Positions 1-7,222 of a stretch of 9,384 nucleotides of DNA are shown piece after piece. This DNA is from Arenibacter sp963972175 (GTDB taxonomy: Bacteria > Bacteroidota > Bacteroidia > Flavobacteriales > Flavobacteriaceae). The stretch's first letter is position 1, and each line of letters opens with the position of its first letter. The notes under the pieces were generated by a model that saw nothing but the letters and a program-made list of their open reading frames with translations, had not been told where the DNA came from and ran no database searches. The position numbers were made by a program, and so were the translations under genes. The stretch covers positions 1 through 9,384 of the forward strand of contig CAXAVP010000172.1 of NCBI GenBank assembly GCA_963972175.1, given 5' to 3'.

Positions 1-873
1 CTGTGTTATAAGGTAATTGTAACGGTCAACACCACCTGGAGCAAATGAATCCGGTAACATGGAAAAGTAAAATATTAAAAAGGCCAAGGTCAATAGAAAA
101 GAAGGAAACACCTTTACAAAGGATCGGATACACTTATAGAACTCCTCTTTCCTGTAGAAGTGCAACAGATTTACGTCTTCCTCAAAAATTAAAAAGTATA
201 GGAATAACAAGGGGGAAAAAACCAAGGCCATTTCCTTGGCAAAGAAACCTATAAATGGAAATATAAGATATAGGTGCCATTTTCGCCATATCCCACCACT
301 TAAAAATGCGACAAAACCCAATAGTACATAGAAACCAGCTACAATTTCCGATCGTTGGATGATGTAATTCACGGTTTCTGCATTGGCGCAGAGCAGCCCA
401 AAGGAAGCTGCGACCAATAATCCCCATAACTGATTGTATTTGGAAAACTCCAGTTGGTCCAACAGTTTCTTTACAAAAAGACAGAGTGCTGCACAGGTAA
501 AAAGGAAAAATATAAAAATATGGATATGAAATGCCTCAGGGTGCAGACCATCGGCAAGTTGATAGTCTATAGCATTTTCCAAGGTGGTATACGGCCTGTA
601 AGAGCGGTTGGAAGGGAGAGTGCTAAAGGTAGCGGGGTCCTTAAAAAAAGCCGATATATCTATGTCCTGTATGGCCTTGTTGTTTTCAATGGTGTGATTG
701 TCGTCAAATTGAAATCCGTTGGAAAAATGATTGGAATAGGCCAACAACAAGATCAGCACCAGCATAACACTTAGTAAAACGAAAATGGGATTTTTAAAAG
801 CACTTTTGTTATCACCTTTATATCCGGTGATTTGGTAGATAGTAGTCCTAAGTTTAGTAAATAATGTAATCAT
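1..873 (-). CDS. GT-C-type multi-pass membrane glycosyltransferase-like protein, N-terminal part (runs off left edge)
   Basis: An open frame of 291 codons runs from ATG at 873-871 to the window edge without a stop, so only the N-terminal part is present. A first membrane helix (about residues 29-46) is followed by a loop with an acidic pair, FDDN (Asp57-Asp58), where GT-C transferases carry catalytic acidic residues. Further motifs recall the TMTC/PMT-like branch: RPYTTLENAIDY (93-104), HPEAFHIH (111-118), AETVNYIIQRSE (165-176) and FAKEMAL (211-217), separated by hydrophobic helices. Known members of this fold transfer sugars from a lipid-linked donor on the outer face of the cytoplasmic membrane; many also carry C-terminal TPR repeats, which would lie outside this window. 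Substrate unknown. There is no Shine-Dalgarno sequence before the chosen ATG. The family is fairly sure, the specific activity is not. Confidence 0.75.
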   Translation of the reverse strand, partial: MITLFTKLRTTIYQITGYKGDNKSAFKNPIFVLLSVMLVLILLLAYSNHFSNGFQFDDNHTIENNKAIQDIDISAFFKDPATFSTLPSNRSYRPYTTLENAIDYQLADGLHPEAFHIHIFIFFLFTCAALCLFVKKLLDQLEFSKYNQLWGLLVAASFGLLCANAETVNYIIQRSEIVAGFYVLLGFVAFLSGGIWRKWHLYLIFPFIGFFAKEMALVFSPLLFLYFLIFEEDVNLLHFYRKEEFYKCIRSFVKVFPSFLLTLAFLIFYFSMLPDSFAPGGVDRYNYLITQ

Positions 874-1153
874 CGAGTTTGGTGAATTTATAGTTTTTTG
901 GACCATCGCTAGCTGAATGATGTATTGCAGATAGCGACAACCCTGCTACAATTTAAACAAACTAAGTTGAAGTGAATTCGGTAAATTTTTAAGTATTAAT
1001 ATTTTGTCCAAGGGGTCTGAACCATTTAACTTAATTAATCCTCAATTAGATTATTCCATATGTTTTAAATCGAACTCACATCAAATTTATTATGTAACGA
1101 TATTTTAGCATAACTATTGCCCTTTTCTACCTTGCCAAATGATGTTGTTTTTG
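874..1153. other. AT-rich intergenic spacer between two minus-strand genes
   Basis: I find no credible gene or structured RNA in these 280 bases. On the minus strand a perfect Bacteroidota -7 match, TAAATTTG, lies at 1089-1082, but the expected TTG/TTTG about 19 bases upstream is absent (only TTA), and it would leave a leader of about 200 bases before the gene starting at 873. A -7 match is not unexpected by chance in DNA this AT-rich. No GC-rich hairpin followed by a T run is visible downstream of the methyltransferase stop. Confidence 0.4.
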
Positions 1154-2014
1154 TTACTCTCTCTTTTTAAATACAAAACAGTAGGTGTCCGGGAAGAGGC
1201 TTAAAAACGGAAATAAAAGGAAAACGCCAATTTTTGCTGCTATGCCCATTATAGCTCCCTGTTGCTTGTCTTGATTAATTCTATCGGATATTTCCGATAG
1301 GTTAATTGTTTTCATAGGAAAGGATTCTATCTGCTCAAAATTACTTTCCTTGGTAAAAGACAGTAAGGTGCTCTTAGTAAAATAGCTCAAATGCGGACTA
1401 TGGAAATTAAACTGCCACATTCTATCCATCAGTGATTTTACTCCAAAACGGTAGGCCAATTTAGAGATAAAGTAGATTACGCCACTTTGAATAGGTAAAT
1501 TAATGATGAGCAGGCCTTGGCTTTTAAGAAGCCTGTAATTGGAGCTCATGATACCCTTGAGGTCTGGCAAATGTTCCAGAACATCGTTATAGGCTATAAA
1601 ATCGTATTCAGCATTATTTGGTAGGTCTTGAGGGAAAAAGCCATTGTACACTCTAAGACCTTCTTGTTTGTAACGTTCATTAAAACGAGTTTCGGGTTCA
1701 ATACCTTCGCAAGTTATTTGGTGATCTTTGCAGACCTCTAAAAACCAGCCGTACCCAGGACCTACTTCAAGCCCTTGAATATTGGTGCTATTCCTATGCT
1801 GTTTAAGGGAATTAATGATCTGTTGAAAATTCTCTTTTCTTAGGTTAAGCAATGCCCTTTCTCTTGTGTCCTCATTTAAATCGGATTCAAGCGATTTGTT
1901 AAACTTGGCATCCGGACAAAATTGAAAGCCACAATGTGAGCATTGGTGTACATTAAAAATTAGTTTGAATTTTAATTTGGTTTTGGGGCTGCTACAAATT
2001 GGACAGGGGATCAT
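1154..2014 (-). CDS. Class I SAM-dependent methyltransferase with N-terminal zinc ribbon
   Basis: This 286-residue protein starts with two CxxC pairs (Cys4/Cys7 and Cys25/Cys28) that form a probable zinc ribbon. A Rossmann methyltransferase domain of the Methyltransf_23 type follows: motif I is LEVGPGYG (82-89), an acidic loop is GIEPE (104-108), and the later motif is YNDVLEHL (142-149). Family members of this shape often act on sugars, quinone-like or polyketide intermediates, or cell-surface polymer precursors; nothing here fixes the substrate. A hydrophobic stretch near the C-terminus (about 259-282) may be a buried helix or a weak membrane association. The gene stands apart from the hut operon by 230 bases and from the membrane glycosyltransferase by 280, so it is probably its own unit. 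A role with the neighbouring GT-C gene in surface glycan synthesis is only a guess. By eye it reads AT-richer than the hut genes. Confidence 0.85.
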   Translation of the reverse strand: MIPCPICSSPKTKLKFKLIFNVHQCSHCGFQFCPDAKFNKSLESDLNEDTRERALLNLRKENFQQIINSLKQHRNSTNIQGLEVGPGYGWFLEVCKDHQITCEGIEPETRFNERYKQEGLRVYNGFFPQDLPNNAEYDFIAYNDVLEHLPDLKGIMSSNYRLLKSQGLLIINLPIQSGVIYFISKLAYRFGVKSLMDRMWQFNFHSPHLSYFTKSTLLSFTKESNFEQIESFPMKTINLSEISDRINQDKQQGAIMGIAAKIGVFLLFPFLSLFPDTYCFVFKKRE

Positions 2015-2244
2015 TTTTTAATATGGTTGGTTATTAAATAGTTGTTCCAAAAAAAATGTAGAAGCAATCCTTATAGTTGAGAATCATGAAAATTTTTTTG
2101 GTTGGTTTTGAAACTAAAAGTAGCACTTTTGGGGAAACTTATAAAATTTTGTACAACTTCTGTAGTTTTGGATTTTACTCTTTCTTGCGACTGCCGTACT
2201 TCCCATTTTGCGAAGTAGATACTTTTGAGGTACAACAAGACTTT
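2015..2244. other. Intergenic spacer downstream of hutU, upstream of the methyltransferase
   Basis: These 230 AT-rich bases should contain the end of the hut transcript and the methyltransferase promoter. I see two small dyads. TACTTC/GAAGTA (2197-2202 and 2212-2217, 9-base loop) lacks a T run. AAAAGT/ACTTTT (2116-2121 and 2125-2130, 3-base loop) is nearly all A-T and so a weak hairpin. Neither is a convincing intrinsic terminator. Near matches to the -7 box exist on the minus strand, but none has a TTG at the right distance, so I call no promoter. Confidence 0.35.
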
Positions 2245-4263
2245 TTATTGCTGTGAAAATAGGTTTTCTAGCAGTTCGTCCTCCACTAAATGCGGAAGGG
2301 TAACTTTTAAGCTTGGCGTTCGTTCCATTTCCCTTTTTATTGCAAACAAGGCTTCCTTGTTTCTGGCCCAGCTTCTGCGTGATATGCCGTTGTTTACATC
2401 ATAGGGGAGCATGTTTTTTAGTCTATTTTCTGCCTCTATGCTTCCGTCCAGAACCAAACCAAAACCACCGTTTATAACCTCGCCCCAACCTACACCACCA
2501 CCGTTGTGGATAGATACCCAGCTGGCTCCTCTAAAGCTGTCGCCTATTACATTGTGTATGGCCATGTCCGCGGTAAATTGGCTTCCATCGTAAATGTTAC
2601 TGGTTTCCCTATAGGGCGAATCTGTACCCCCAACGTCATGATGGTCCCTTCCCAGGACAATAGGAGCTTTTACTTTACCGCTTTCTACAGCTTTATTAAA
2701 AGCTTTGGCTATTTCCAGTCTTCCTTCGGCATCGGCGTATAGAATACGGGCTTGTGAACCAACCACTAAATTGTTGGCCGCAGCACGTTTTATCCATTGG
2801 ATATTGTCTAGCATTTGTTGTTTGATCTGTACTGGGGCACGGTTAAGCATCCCTTCCATTACCTGCAGTGCTATGGTGTCGGTTTTTTCAAGGTCTTTGG
2901 GGTCTCCAGAAGTACAGACCCATCTAAAGGGACCAAATCCAAGGTCAAAGCATAGTGGTCCTACTATATCCTGTACATAAGACGGATAGGTAAAGAAGTT
3001 GCCATCTTTGGAAAGAATATCGGCTCCTGCTCTGGCGGCCTCCAATAAAAAGGCATTCCCATAGTCAAAAAAGTAGGTGCCTTTGGCCGTATGTTTGTTA
3101 ATGGCGGCAACCTGTCTCCTTAAGGATGCCTGTACCTTTTGTTTAAATACCTGTGGATTGGTGCTCATAAGGTGGTTGGATGCCTCAAAAGTAAGACCTA
3201 CCGGATAATAACCGCCAGACCACGGGTTGTGCAATGAGGTTTGGTCAGAACCTAAGTGAACAGTAATATTTTCCTGATCAAATTTTTCCCATACTTCAAC
3301 AATGTTACCAATATAGGCCAGGGAAACTACTTCCTTTTGCTTAATAGCCTGTTTTGTGCGCAGTGCAAGTTTGTCCAATTCGTAAATCAGTTCGTTTACC
3401 CATCCTTGTTGGTGTCTTTTCTGGGCGGCCAGTTCATTTACTTCGGCGCAGATGGTGATGCAACCAGCAATGGTGCCTGCCTTGGGCTGGGCTCCACTCA
3501 TGCCCCCCAATCCAGAGGTGAGGAATATTTTGCCGGCAGGGGATTCCCCTTTTTTCAATACCTTTCTAAAGGCATTTAAAACGGTAATAGTGGTGCCATG
3601 AACTATTCCTTGCGGCCCTATGTACATATAGGAACCAGCGGTCATTTGTCCGTATTGGGTAACCCCAAGGGCATTATACTTTTCCCAATGGTCTGGTTGG
3701 GAGTAGTTGGGGATCATCATTCCGTTGGTAACCACCACCCTAGGCGCATCTATGGAAGAAGGAAATAGTCCCATGGGGTGGCCAGAATAGATGTGCAGGG
3801 TTTGCTTGTAAGTCATAGTAGCCAAATACTTCATGGTAAGTAGGTACTGTGCCCAATTCTGAAAAACGGAACCATTACCGCCATAGGTAATAAGTTCTTC
3901 TGGGTGTTGGGCCACCTTGGGATCCAAATTGTTCTGTATCATTAACATTATACAGGCCGCCTCTGTGGTTTTTGCCGGATACTGGTCAATAGGGCGGGCA
4001 TAAATAGGGTAGTCAGGTTTAAAGCGGTACATATATATCCTGCCGTAGGTGTTGAGTTCTTCCGCAAACTCTTTGGCCAAGATAGGGTGCCATTTTTCGG
4101 GGAAATACCTCAAGGCATTGCGAATTGCTAGTTTTTTCTCCTTCAAACTAAGGATATCCTTTCGTTTGGGAGCCCTATTGATATTTGAAGGAAGTTCTTT
4201 TTTTGAGGGCAATTCCTTGGGAATACCTTGCAATATTTGGGCTTTAAAGTTAGCTGTCTTCAT
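2245..4263 (-). CDS. hutU: Urocanate hydratase (urocanase), long form
   Basis: HutU catalyses step two of histidine catabolism: NAD+-dependent addition of water to urocanate, giving 4-imidazolone-5-propionate, in the cytoplasm. Visible landmarks in the 672 residues are YGGNGSVFQNWAQ (127-139), the glycine-rich NAD-binding segment TSGLGGMSGAQ (249-259), GPFRWVCTSGDP (444-455) with Cys450 at the place of the active-site cysteine of the Pseudomonas enzyme, GRDHHDVGGTDSPYRET (538-554) and NGGGVGWGEVINGGFG (587-602). The protein is about 110 residues longer than the roughly 560-residue enzymes of Pseudomonas and Bacillus. It reads throughout like the vertebrate UROC1 form, with VGSQARILYA (501-510) where the classical bacterial signature has a FQGLPARICW-like sequence. 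The start lies 12 bases after the hutI stop, so the gene is the last of the hutH-hutI-hutU operon. The N-terminus carries a small repeat (KELPS at 16-20 and 22-26). Identification is very sure. Confidence 0.97.
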   Translation of the reverse strand: MKTANFKAQILQGIPKELPSKKELPSNINRAPKRKDILSLKEKKLAIRNALRYFPEKWHPILAKEFAEELNTYGRIYMYRFKPDYPIYARPIDQYPAKTTEAACIMLMIQNNLDPKVAQHPEELITYGGNGSVFQNWAQYLLTMKYLATMTYKQTLHIYSGHPMGLFPSSIDAPRVVVTNGMMIPNYSQPDHWEKYNALGVTQYGQMTAGSYMYIGPQGIVHGTTITVLNAFRKVLKKGESPAGKIFLTSGLGGMSGAQPKAGTIAGCITICAEVNELAAQKRHQQGWVNELIYELDKLALRTKQAIKQKEVVSLAYIGNIVEVWEKFDQENITVHLGSDQTSLHNPWSGGYYPVGLTFEASNHLMSTNPQVFKQKVQASLRRQVAAINKHTAKGTYFFDYGNAFLLEAARAGADILSKDGNFFTYPSYVQDIVGPLCFDLGFGPFRWVCTSGDPKDLEKTDTIALQVMEGMLNRAPVQIKQQMLDNIQWIKRAAANNLVVGSQARILYADAEGRLEIAKAFNKAVESGKVKAPIVLGRDHHDVGGTDSPYRETSNIYDGSQFTADMAIHNVIGDSFRGASWVSIHNGGGVGWGEVINGGFGLVLDGSIEAENRLKNMLPYDVNNGISRRSWARNKEALFAIKREMERTPSLKVTLPHLVEDELLENLFSQQ

Positions 4264-4275
4264 GGTGTTTTGTCT

Positions 4276-5529
4276 TTAAATAGGGTTGCTGATCACTAAT
4301 TGTCCTCTTTTCCAGACCATACTGGGGGTAAGCATACCTTGGTGGTAAAGTATTTCCTTATAATCGCTTGTTGGGAATGCGATGAGGTCGGCCAGCAATC
4401 CCGTTTTTATTTTGCCTCGGTCTTCAAGGCCCAAGGCGGCGGCGGCCCTATAGGTAATTCCTGCCAGTACTTCGGCATTGGTCAGTTTTTCAAAGGTGCT
4501 TAGGATAGCCGCTTGGACTAGTAGGTTTCCCATGGGTGCCGATCCCGGGTTCCAATCACTGGCAATGGCCAGTGCCGCTCCGGCATCCAATAATTTGCGT
4601 GCCGGGGCAAAATTACAGCCCAATCCTATAGAGGCCCCGGGAAGGGCAGTGGCCACAGTATTACTGTTTGCTAAAAGTTGAATTTCCTTTTCTGTACTGG
4701 CCTCCAGGTGATCGGCACTTATGGCTCCGTAATGCACGGCTGTGGCACTACCGGCAGTTGAGAATTGATCCGCATGCACGGTAATATGGAACCCCATTTC
4801 TAAGGCCTTATCAAAGTAAGGGGCGATCATGATAGGGGAAAAGGCGCCTTCCTCCAAAAAAGCATCAATTCTGGAGCTAAGGTTATCCCTTTTTAGAATG
4901 GAGAATAATTCCGAACTAATTTCCACTAGATAATCGTTTGCAGAACCTTGGTAATCTTTTGGCATCATATGGGCTGCCAAGCAGGTGGCTATTAAATCTG
5001 CCTCACATTCGGTATTGGCGGAAGCGATGGCCCTGAGCATTTTTAACTCCTCCGGTATGGATAGGCCATAGCCACTTTTTACCTCTATGGTTGTTACACC
5101 TCTGGAAAGATGTGCGCTCGCTCTTTTTTTGATGCCTTCTATTAATGAGGCTTTGGTGGCTTTTCTTGTCTCTGTAACCGTATCCCAGATACCGCCACCG
5201 GCCTTGGCAATTTCTAGATAGGTCTTGCCGGAATTCCGCAGGGCATAGTCATGGGCCCTGCTGCCACCAAAGCAAATATGGGTATGGGAATCAATAAGAC
5301 CGGGAAGGCAAACCATATTGGACGGGATAGCCATCTTCTGTGCATTCAGGGATCTTGCTTTAGCCTGAATTTCTGGATAGGATCCAATGGCGTGAATCTT
5401 TTCATCCTCTGTAATAATGCCCGCATTTTCAATCAGATTCAATTGTTCATCGGATATGGACCCTTTAGTGGGCAATCCTGCCATTGTTACGATTTGTTTA
5501 AAAGGGCCAATTAAGCTGTATTTTTTCAT
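4276..5529 (-). CDS. hutI: Imidazolonepropionase
   Basis: HutI hydrolyses 4-imidazolone-5-propionate to N-formimino-L-glutamate, the third step of histidine degradation. It is a metal-dependent amidohydrolase, and the 417-residue length is normal for the family. The metal and active-site residues are all visible: the HxH pair His82/His84 in GLIDSHTHICFGG, Glu149 and Tyr154 in IEVKSGYGL, His187 in LAAHMMP, His252 in ITVHADQ, His274 in SADHLE and Asp325 in ASDWNPGSAP. The family-typical YLEIAKAGGGI segment (104-114) is present. The gene starts 34 bases after the hutH stop and ends 12 bases before hutU, so the three are almost certainly one transcript. The ATG at 5529 is preceded by an A-rich leader without Shine-Dalgarno sequence; another ATG eight bases upstream is out of frame. 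No sign of damage. Confidence 0.96.
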   Translation of the reverse strand: MKKYSLIGPFKQIVTMAGLPTKGSISDEQLNLIENAGIITEDEKIHAIGSYPEIQAKARSLNAQKMAIPSNMVCLPGLIDSHTHICFGGSRAHDYALRNSGKTYLEIAKAGGGIWDTVTETRKATKASLIEGIKKRASAHLSRGVTTIEVKSGYGLSIPEELKMLRAIASANTECEADLIATCLAAHMMPKDYQGSANDYLVEISSELFSILKRDNLSSRIDAFLEEGAFSPIMIAPYFDKALEMGFHITVHADQFSTAGSATAVHYGAISADHLEASTEKEIQLLANSNTVATALPGASIGLGCNFAPARKLLDAGAALAIASDWNPGSAPMGNLLVQAAILSTFEKLTNAEVLAGITYRAAAALGLEDRGKIKTGLLADLIAFPTSDYKEILYHQGMLTPSMVWKRGQLVISNPI

Positions 5530-5563
5530 TTTTTCATGTCTATTGTTGTAACCTAACTATGGG

Positions 5564-7144
5564 CTAATACGCTCCAAAATGGTCATCATACGGACTCTCC
5601 ATTTTCAATTTATGGCGTTGTATAGCTTGTTGTACTGTGTGTATTATTGTCCGCTTTTTAATCATGTCAATACCCTTTTCAATATCATCGGAGAAAACCC
5701 TGTCCTTTTCGGCAAAGGCTACATTTTTACGAACTTTTTTATGGACTTCATCCAACAACAGGCCAGACTTCATTGGCTTTCTAAATTCAAATGCCTGTGC
5801 TGCGGTCAGGAGTTCTATGGCCAGTATTTTTTCTACGTTTTCCAAGACTTTCAGGGCTTTTCTGCCGCTTATTGATCCCATACTTACATGGTCTTCCTGT
5901 CCTAAGGAAGTAGGGATGCTGTCTGCACTGGCCGGGAAACACAATCCCTTGTTTTCACTGGCCAATGCTGCAGTGGTATATTGCAATATCATATACCCAG
6001 AATTGATCCCGGTTTCTTTCATCAATAATTTTGGTACTCCCGGACTGTTGCCTTCCAAGGCCAAATAAATACGGCGGTCCGATATATTTCCCAACTCCGA
6101 GGCGGCCAGGCAAGCATAGTCCAAGGCCATAGCCAAGGGTTGGCCGTGAAAACTTCCCCCACTAATGGTTAGATCCTTATTTATGATCAGGGGGTTATCT
6201 GTTACCGCATTTAATTCTATCTCCAACAACTCCTTTAGGTGTAGCCAAGCGTTTCTGGAAGCGCCGTGTACCTGGGGGATGCATCTTAGGGAGTAGGGGT
6301 CCTGTACTTTTTCACAGTCAATGTGGTCTTCCATGATTTCGGAACCTTCCAAAAGAAAACGGATTCTGGCAGCCACATGAATATTGCCTTTAAAGGGTCT
6401 AAGTTGGTGTAATTCCTCAAAGAATGGTTTTACACTGCCCTGTAACCCTTCTATCATCATGGCGCCAATAATATCAGCTTGGTCAAGACAGGCCTTCATC
6501 CGGTCCAATACTTTTACCGCATGTGCTGCTATGAACTGAGTGCCATTAATTAGTGCCAGTCCCTCTTTGGGTCCCAGTTCCAATGGTTTTAGGCCATAAA
6601 TTTTGTATAGTTGTGCTGTTGATATGACTTTTTTAACATAGCGGACTTTTCCTAAACCAATTAGGGGTAAGAATAAATGGGATAAAGGGGCGAGGTCCCC
6701 GGAGGCCCCTACCGATCCTTGTGAAGGAACCACTGGGATGGCATCATTATTAATATGCCATACTATTCGGTCCAAGGTAGCTTCCGCAATACCCGAATAG
6801 CCTTTGGCAAGGGAATGTACCTTTAGGATGAGCATTAGTTTGGCGATATCGGTTTCAACCGGAGGCCCAACACCCACACTGTGGCTTTGTAAGATGTTGG
6901 ACTGCAATATTTTGGTTTCGGATTTGGAGATCTTGGTAGTGCATAAAGGACCAAATCCGGTATTGATTCCGTAAACAGCTTTGCCTTCCTCTACAATTTG
7001 TGCCACGGCCTGGTAACTGGCCCTAATTCTTTTCCTGGCTTTTGCTGAGATTTGCCCTTTTATATTTCCCTTGGCAATTTCTAAAGCTAGTCGAGCCTTT
7101 AGGTGATCTTCTCCGAAAAAAAATGTTTTTTTTGAAGTTGCCAT
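5564..7144 (-). CDS. hutH: Histidine ammonia-lyase
   Basis: HutH performs the first committed step of histidine catabolism, non-oxidative removal of ammonia from L-histidine to give trans-urocanate. The MIO prosthetic group forms from the internal Ala147-Ser148-Gly149 in GSVGASGDLAPLSH (143-156), matching Ala142-Ser143-Gly144 of the Pseudomonas putida enzyme. Other family landmarks are VYGINTGFGPL (57-67) with the catalytic Tyr58, ALINGTQ (197-203), VQDPYSLRCIPQVHGA (280-295) and the SGGSFHGQPLA segment. At 526 residues it is slightly longer than the usual 505-515, with a short lysine/phenylalanine-rich N-terminus. It is the promoter-proximal gene of the operon and is divergent from the LysR-type gene. 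Histidine rather than phenylalanine or tyrosine as substrate is inferred from the motifs and strongly supported by hutI and hutU directly downstream. Odd point: codons 5-10 contain an A8 run and a T8 run forming a palindrome. Confidence 0.97.
   Translation of the reverse strand: MATSKKTFFFGEDHLKARLALEIAKGNIKGQISAKARKRIRASYQAVAQIVEEGKAVYGINTGFGPLCTTKISKSETKILQSNILQSHSVGVGPPVETDIAKLMLILKVHSLAKGYSGIAEATLDRIVWHINNDAIPVVPSQGSVGASGDLAPLSHLFLPLIGLGKVRYVKKVISTAQLYKIYGLKPLELGPKEGLALINGTQFIAAHAVKVLDRMKACLDQADIIGAMMIEGLQGSVKPFFEELHQLRPFKGNIHVAARIRFLLEGSEIMEDHIDCEKVQDPYSLRCIPQVHGASRNAWLHLKELLEIELNAVTDNPLIINKDLTISGGSFHGQPLAMALDYACLAASELGNISDRRIYLALEGNSPGVPKLLMKETGINSGYMILQYTTAALASENKGLCFPASADSIPTSLGQEDHVSMGSISGRKALKVLENVEKILAIELLTAAQAFEFRKPMKSGLLLDEVHKKVRKNVAFAEKDRVFSDDIEKGIDMIKKRTIIHTVQQAIQRHKLKMESPYDDHFGAY
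7116..7133. repeat. A8-TG-T8 palindrome at the 5' end of hutH
   Basis: On the hutH coding strand the bases AAAAAAAACATTTTTTTT encode Lys-Thr-Phe codons within residues 5-10. Two homopolymer runs of eight, separated by two bases, form an inverted repeat 12 to 29 bases inside the gene. The reading frame is intact in this sequence. A one-base change in either run would frameshift hutH almost at its start. The structure could also be a weak A-T hairpin affecting translation, or a curved A-tract element, or simply the use of AAA and TTT codons in an AT-leaning genome. Confidence 0.7.
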
Positions 7145-7154
7145 GTGATAATCT

Positions 7155-7184
7155 TTTGTATTGTAAAATTATTGATTAAGTTTG
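7155..7184 (+). promoter_or_regulatory. Bacteroidota-type promoter of the LysR-type gene
   Basis: A -33 element TTTG (7155-7158) and a perfect -7 element TAAGTTTG (7177-7184, consensus TAnnTTTG) are separated by 18 bases, close to the spacing used by the Bacteroidota primary sigma factor. The -7 box ends 38 bases before the ATG at 7223, giving a leader of roughly 30 bases. Because this box lies inside the longer frame that begins at GTG 7145, it supports the shorter start of the regulator. Inference from sequence only. Confidence 0.6.
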
Positions 7185-7195
7185 ATAAGCACCAA
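7164..7195 (-). promoter_or_regulatory. Probable hutHIU operon promoter
   Basis: Reading the minus strand, TTG (7195-7193) is followed after 21 bases by TAATTTTA (7171-7164), one mismatch from TAnnTTTG. The box ends 19 bases before the hutH ATG, implying a leader of about 15 bases, short but ordinary for this phylum. The match is imperfect and the spacer long, so it could need an activator. It overlaps the oppositely directed promoter of the regulator. Confidence 0.4.
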
Positions 7196-7222
7196 TACCG
7201 TTTATATACACACATAATAACC

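Noticed and set aside
45..774. Short open frames on both strands at 45-254 (+), 182-427 (-) and 454-774 (+)
   Set aside because: They are shadows of the long minus-strand frame at 1-873, which has coherent membrane helices and family motifs; the 182-427 frame is merely shifted against it.
2116..2130. AAAAGT/ACTTTT hairpin as hut operon terminator
   Set aside because: The stem has one G-C pair and no proper T tract follows; about 115 bases from the hutU stop.
2197..2217. TACTTC/GAAGTA dyad after hutU as a terminator
   Set aside because: Six-base stem with a nine-base loop and no T run on either strand.
2411..3579. Plus-strand open frames inside hutU (2411-2593, 2506-2742, 2705-2980, 3256-3579)
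   Set aside because: Antisense shadows of a complete, motif-rich hutU; no family similarity seen in their translations.
5579..6068. Plus-strand open frames inside hutH, up to 143 codons
   Set aside because: Antisense shadows of hutH; composition typical of reverse-complement translation.
7145..7222. Longer LysR-type start at GTG 7145, adding 26 residues
   Set aside because: The added residues have no family similarity, the start would abut the hutH start, and the perfect -7 box at 7177-7184 would lie inside the gene. ATG 7223 gives the normal 300 residues.
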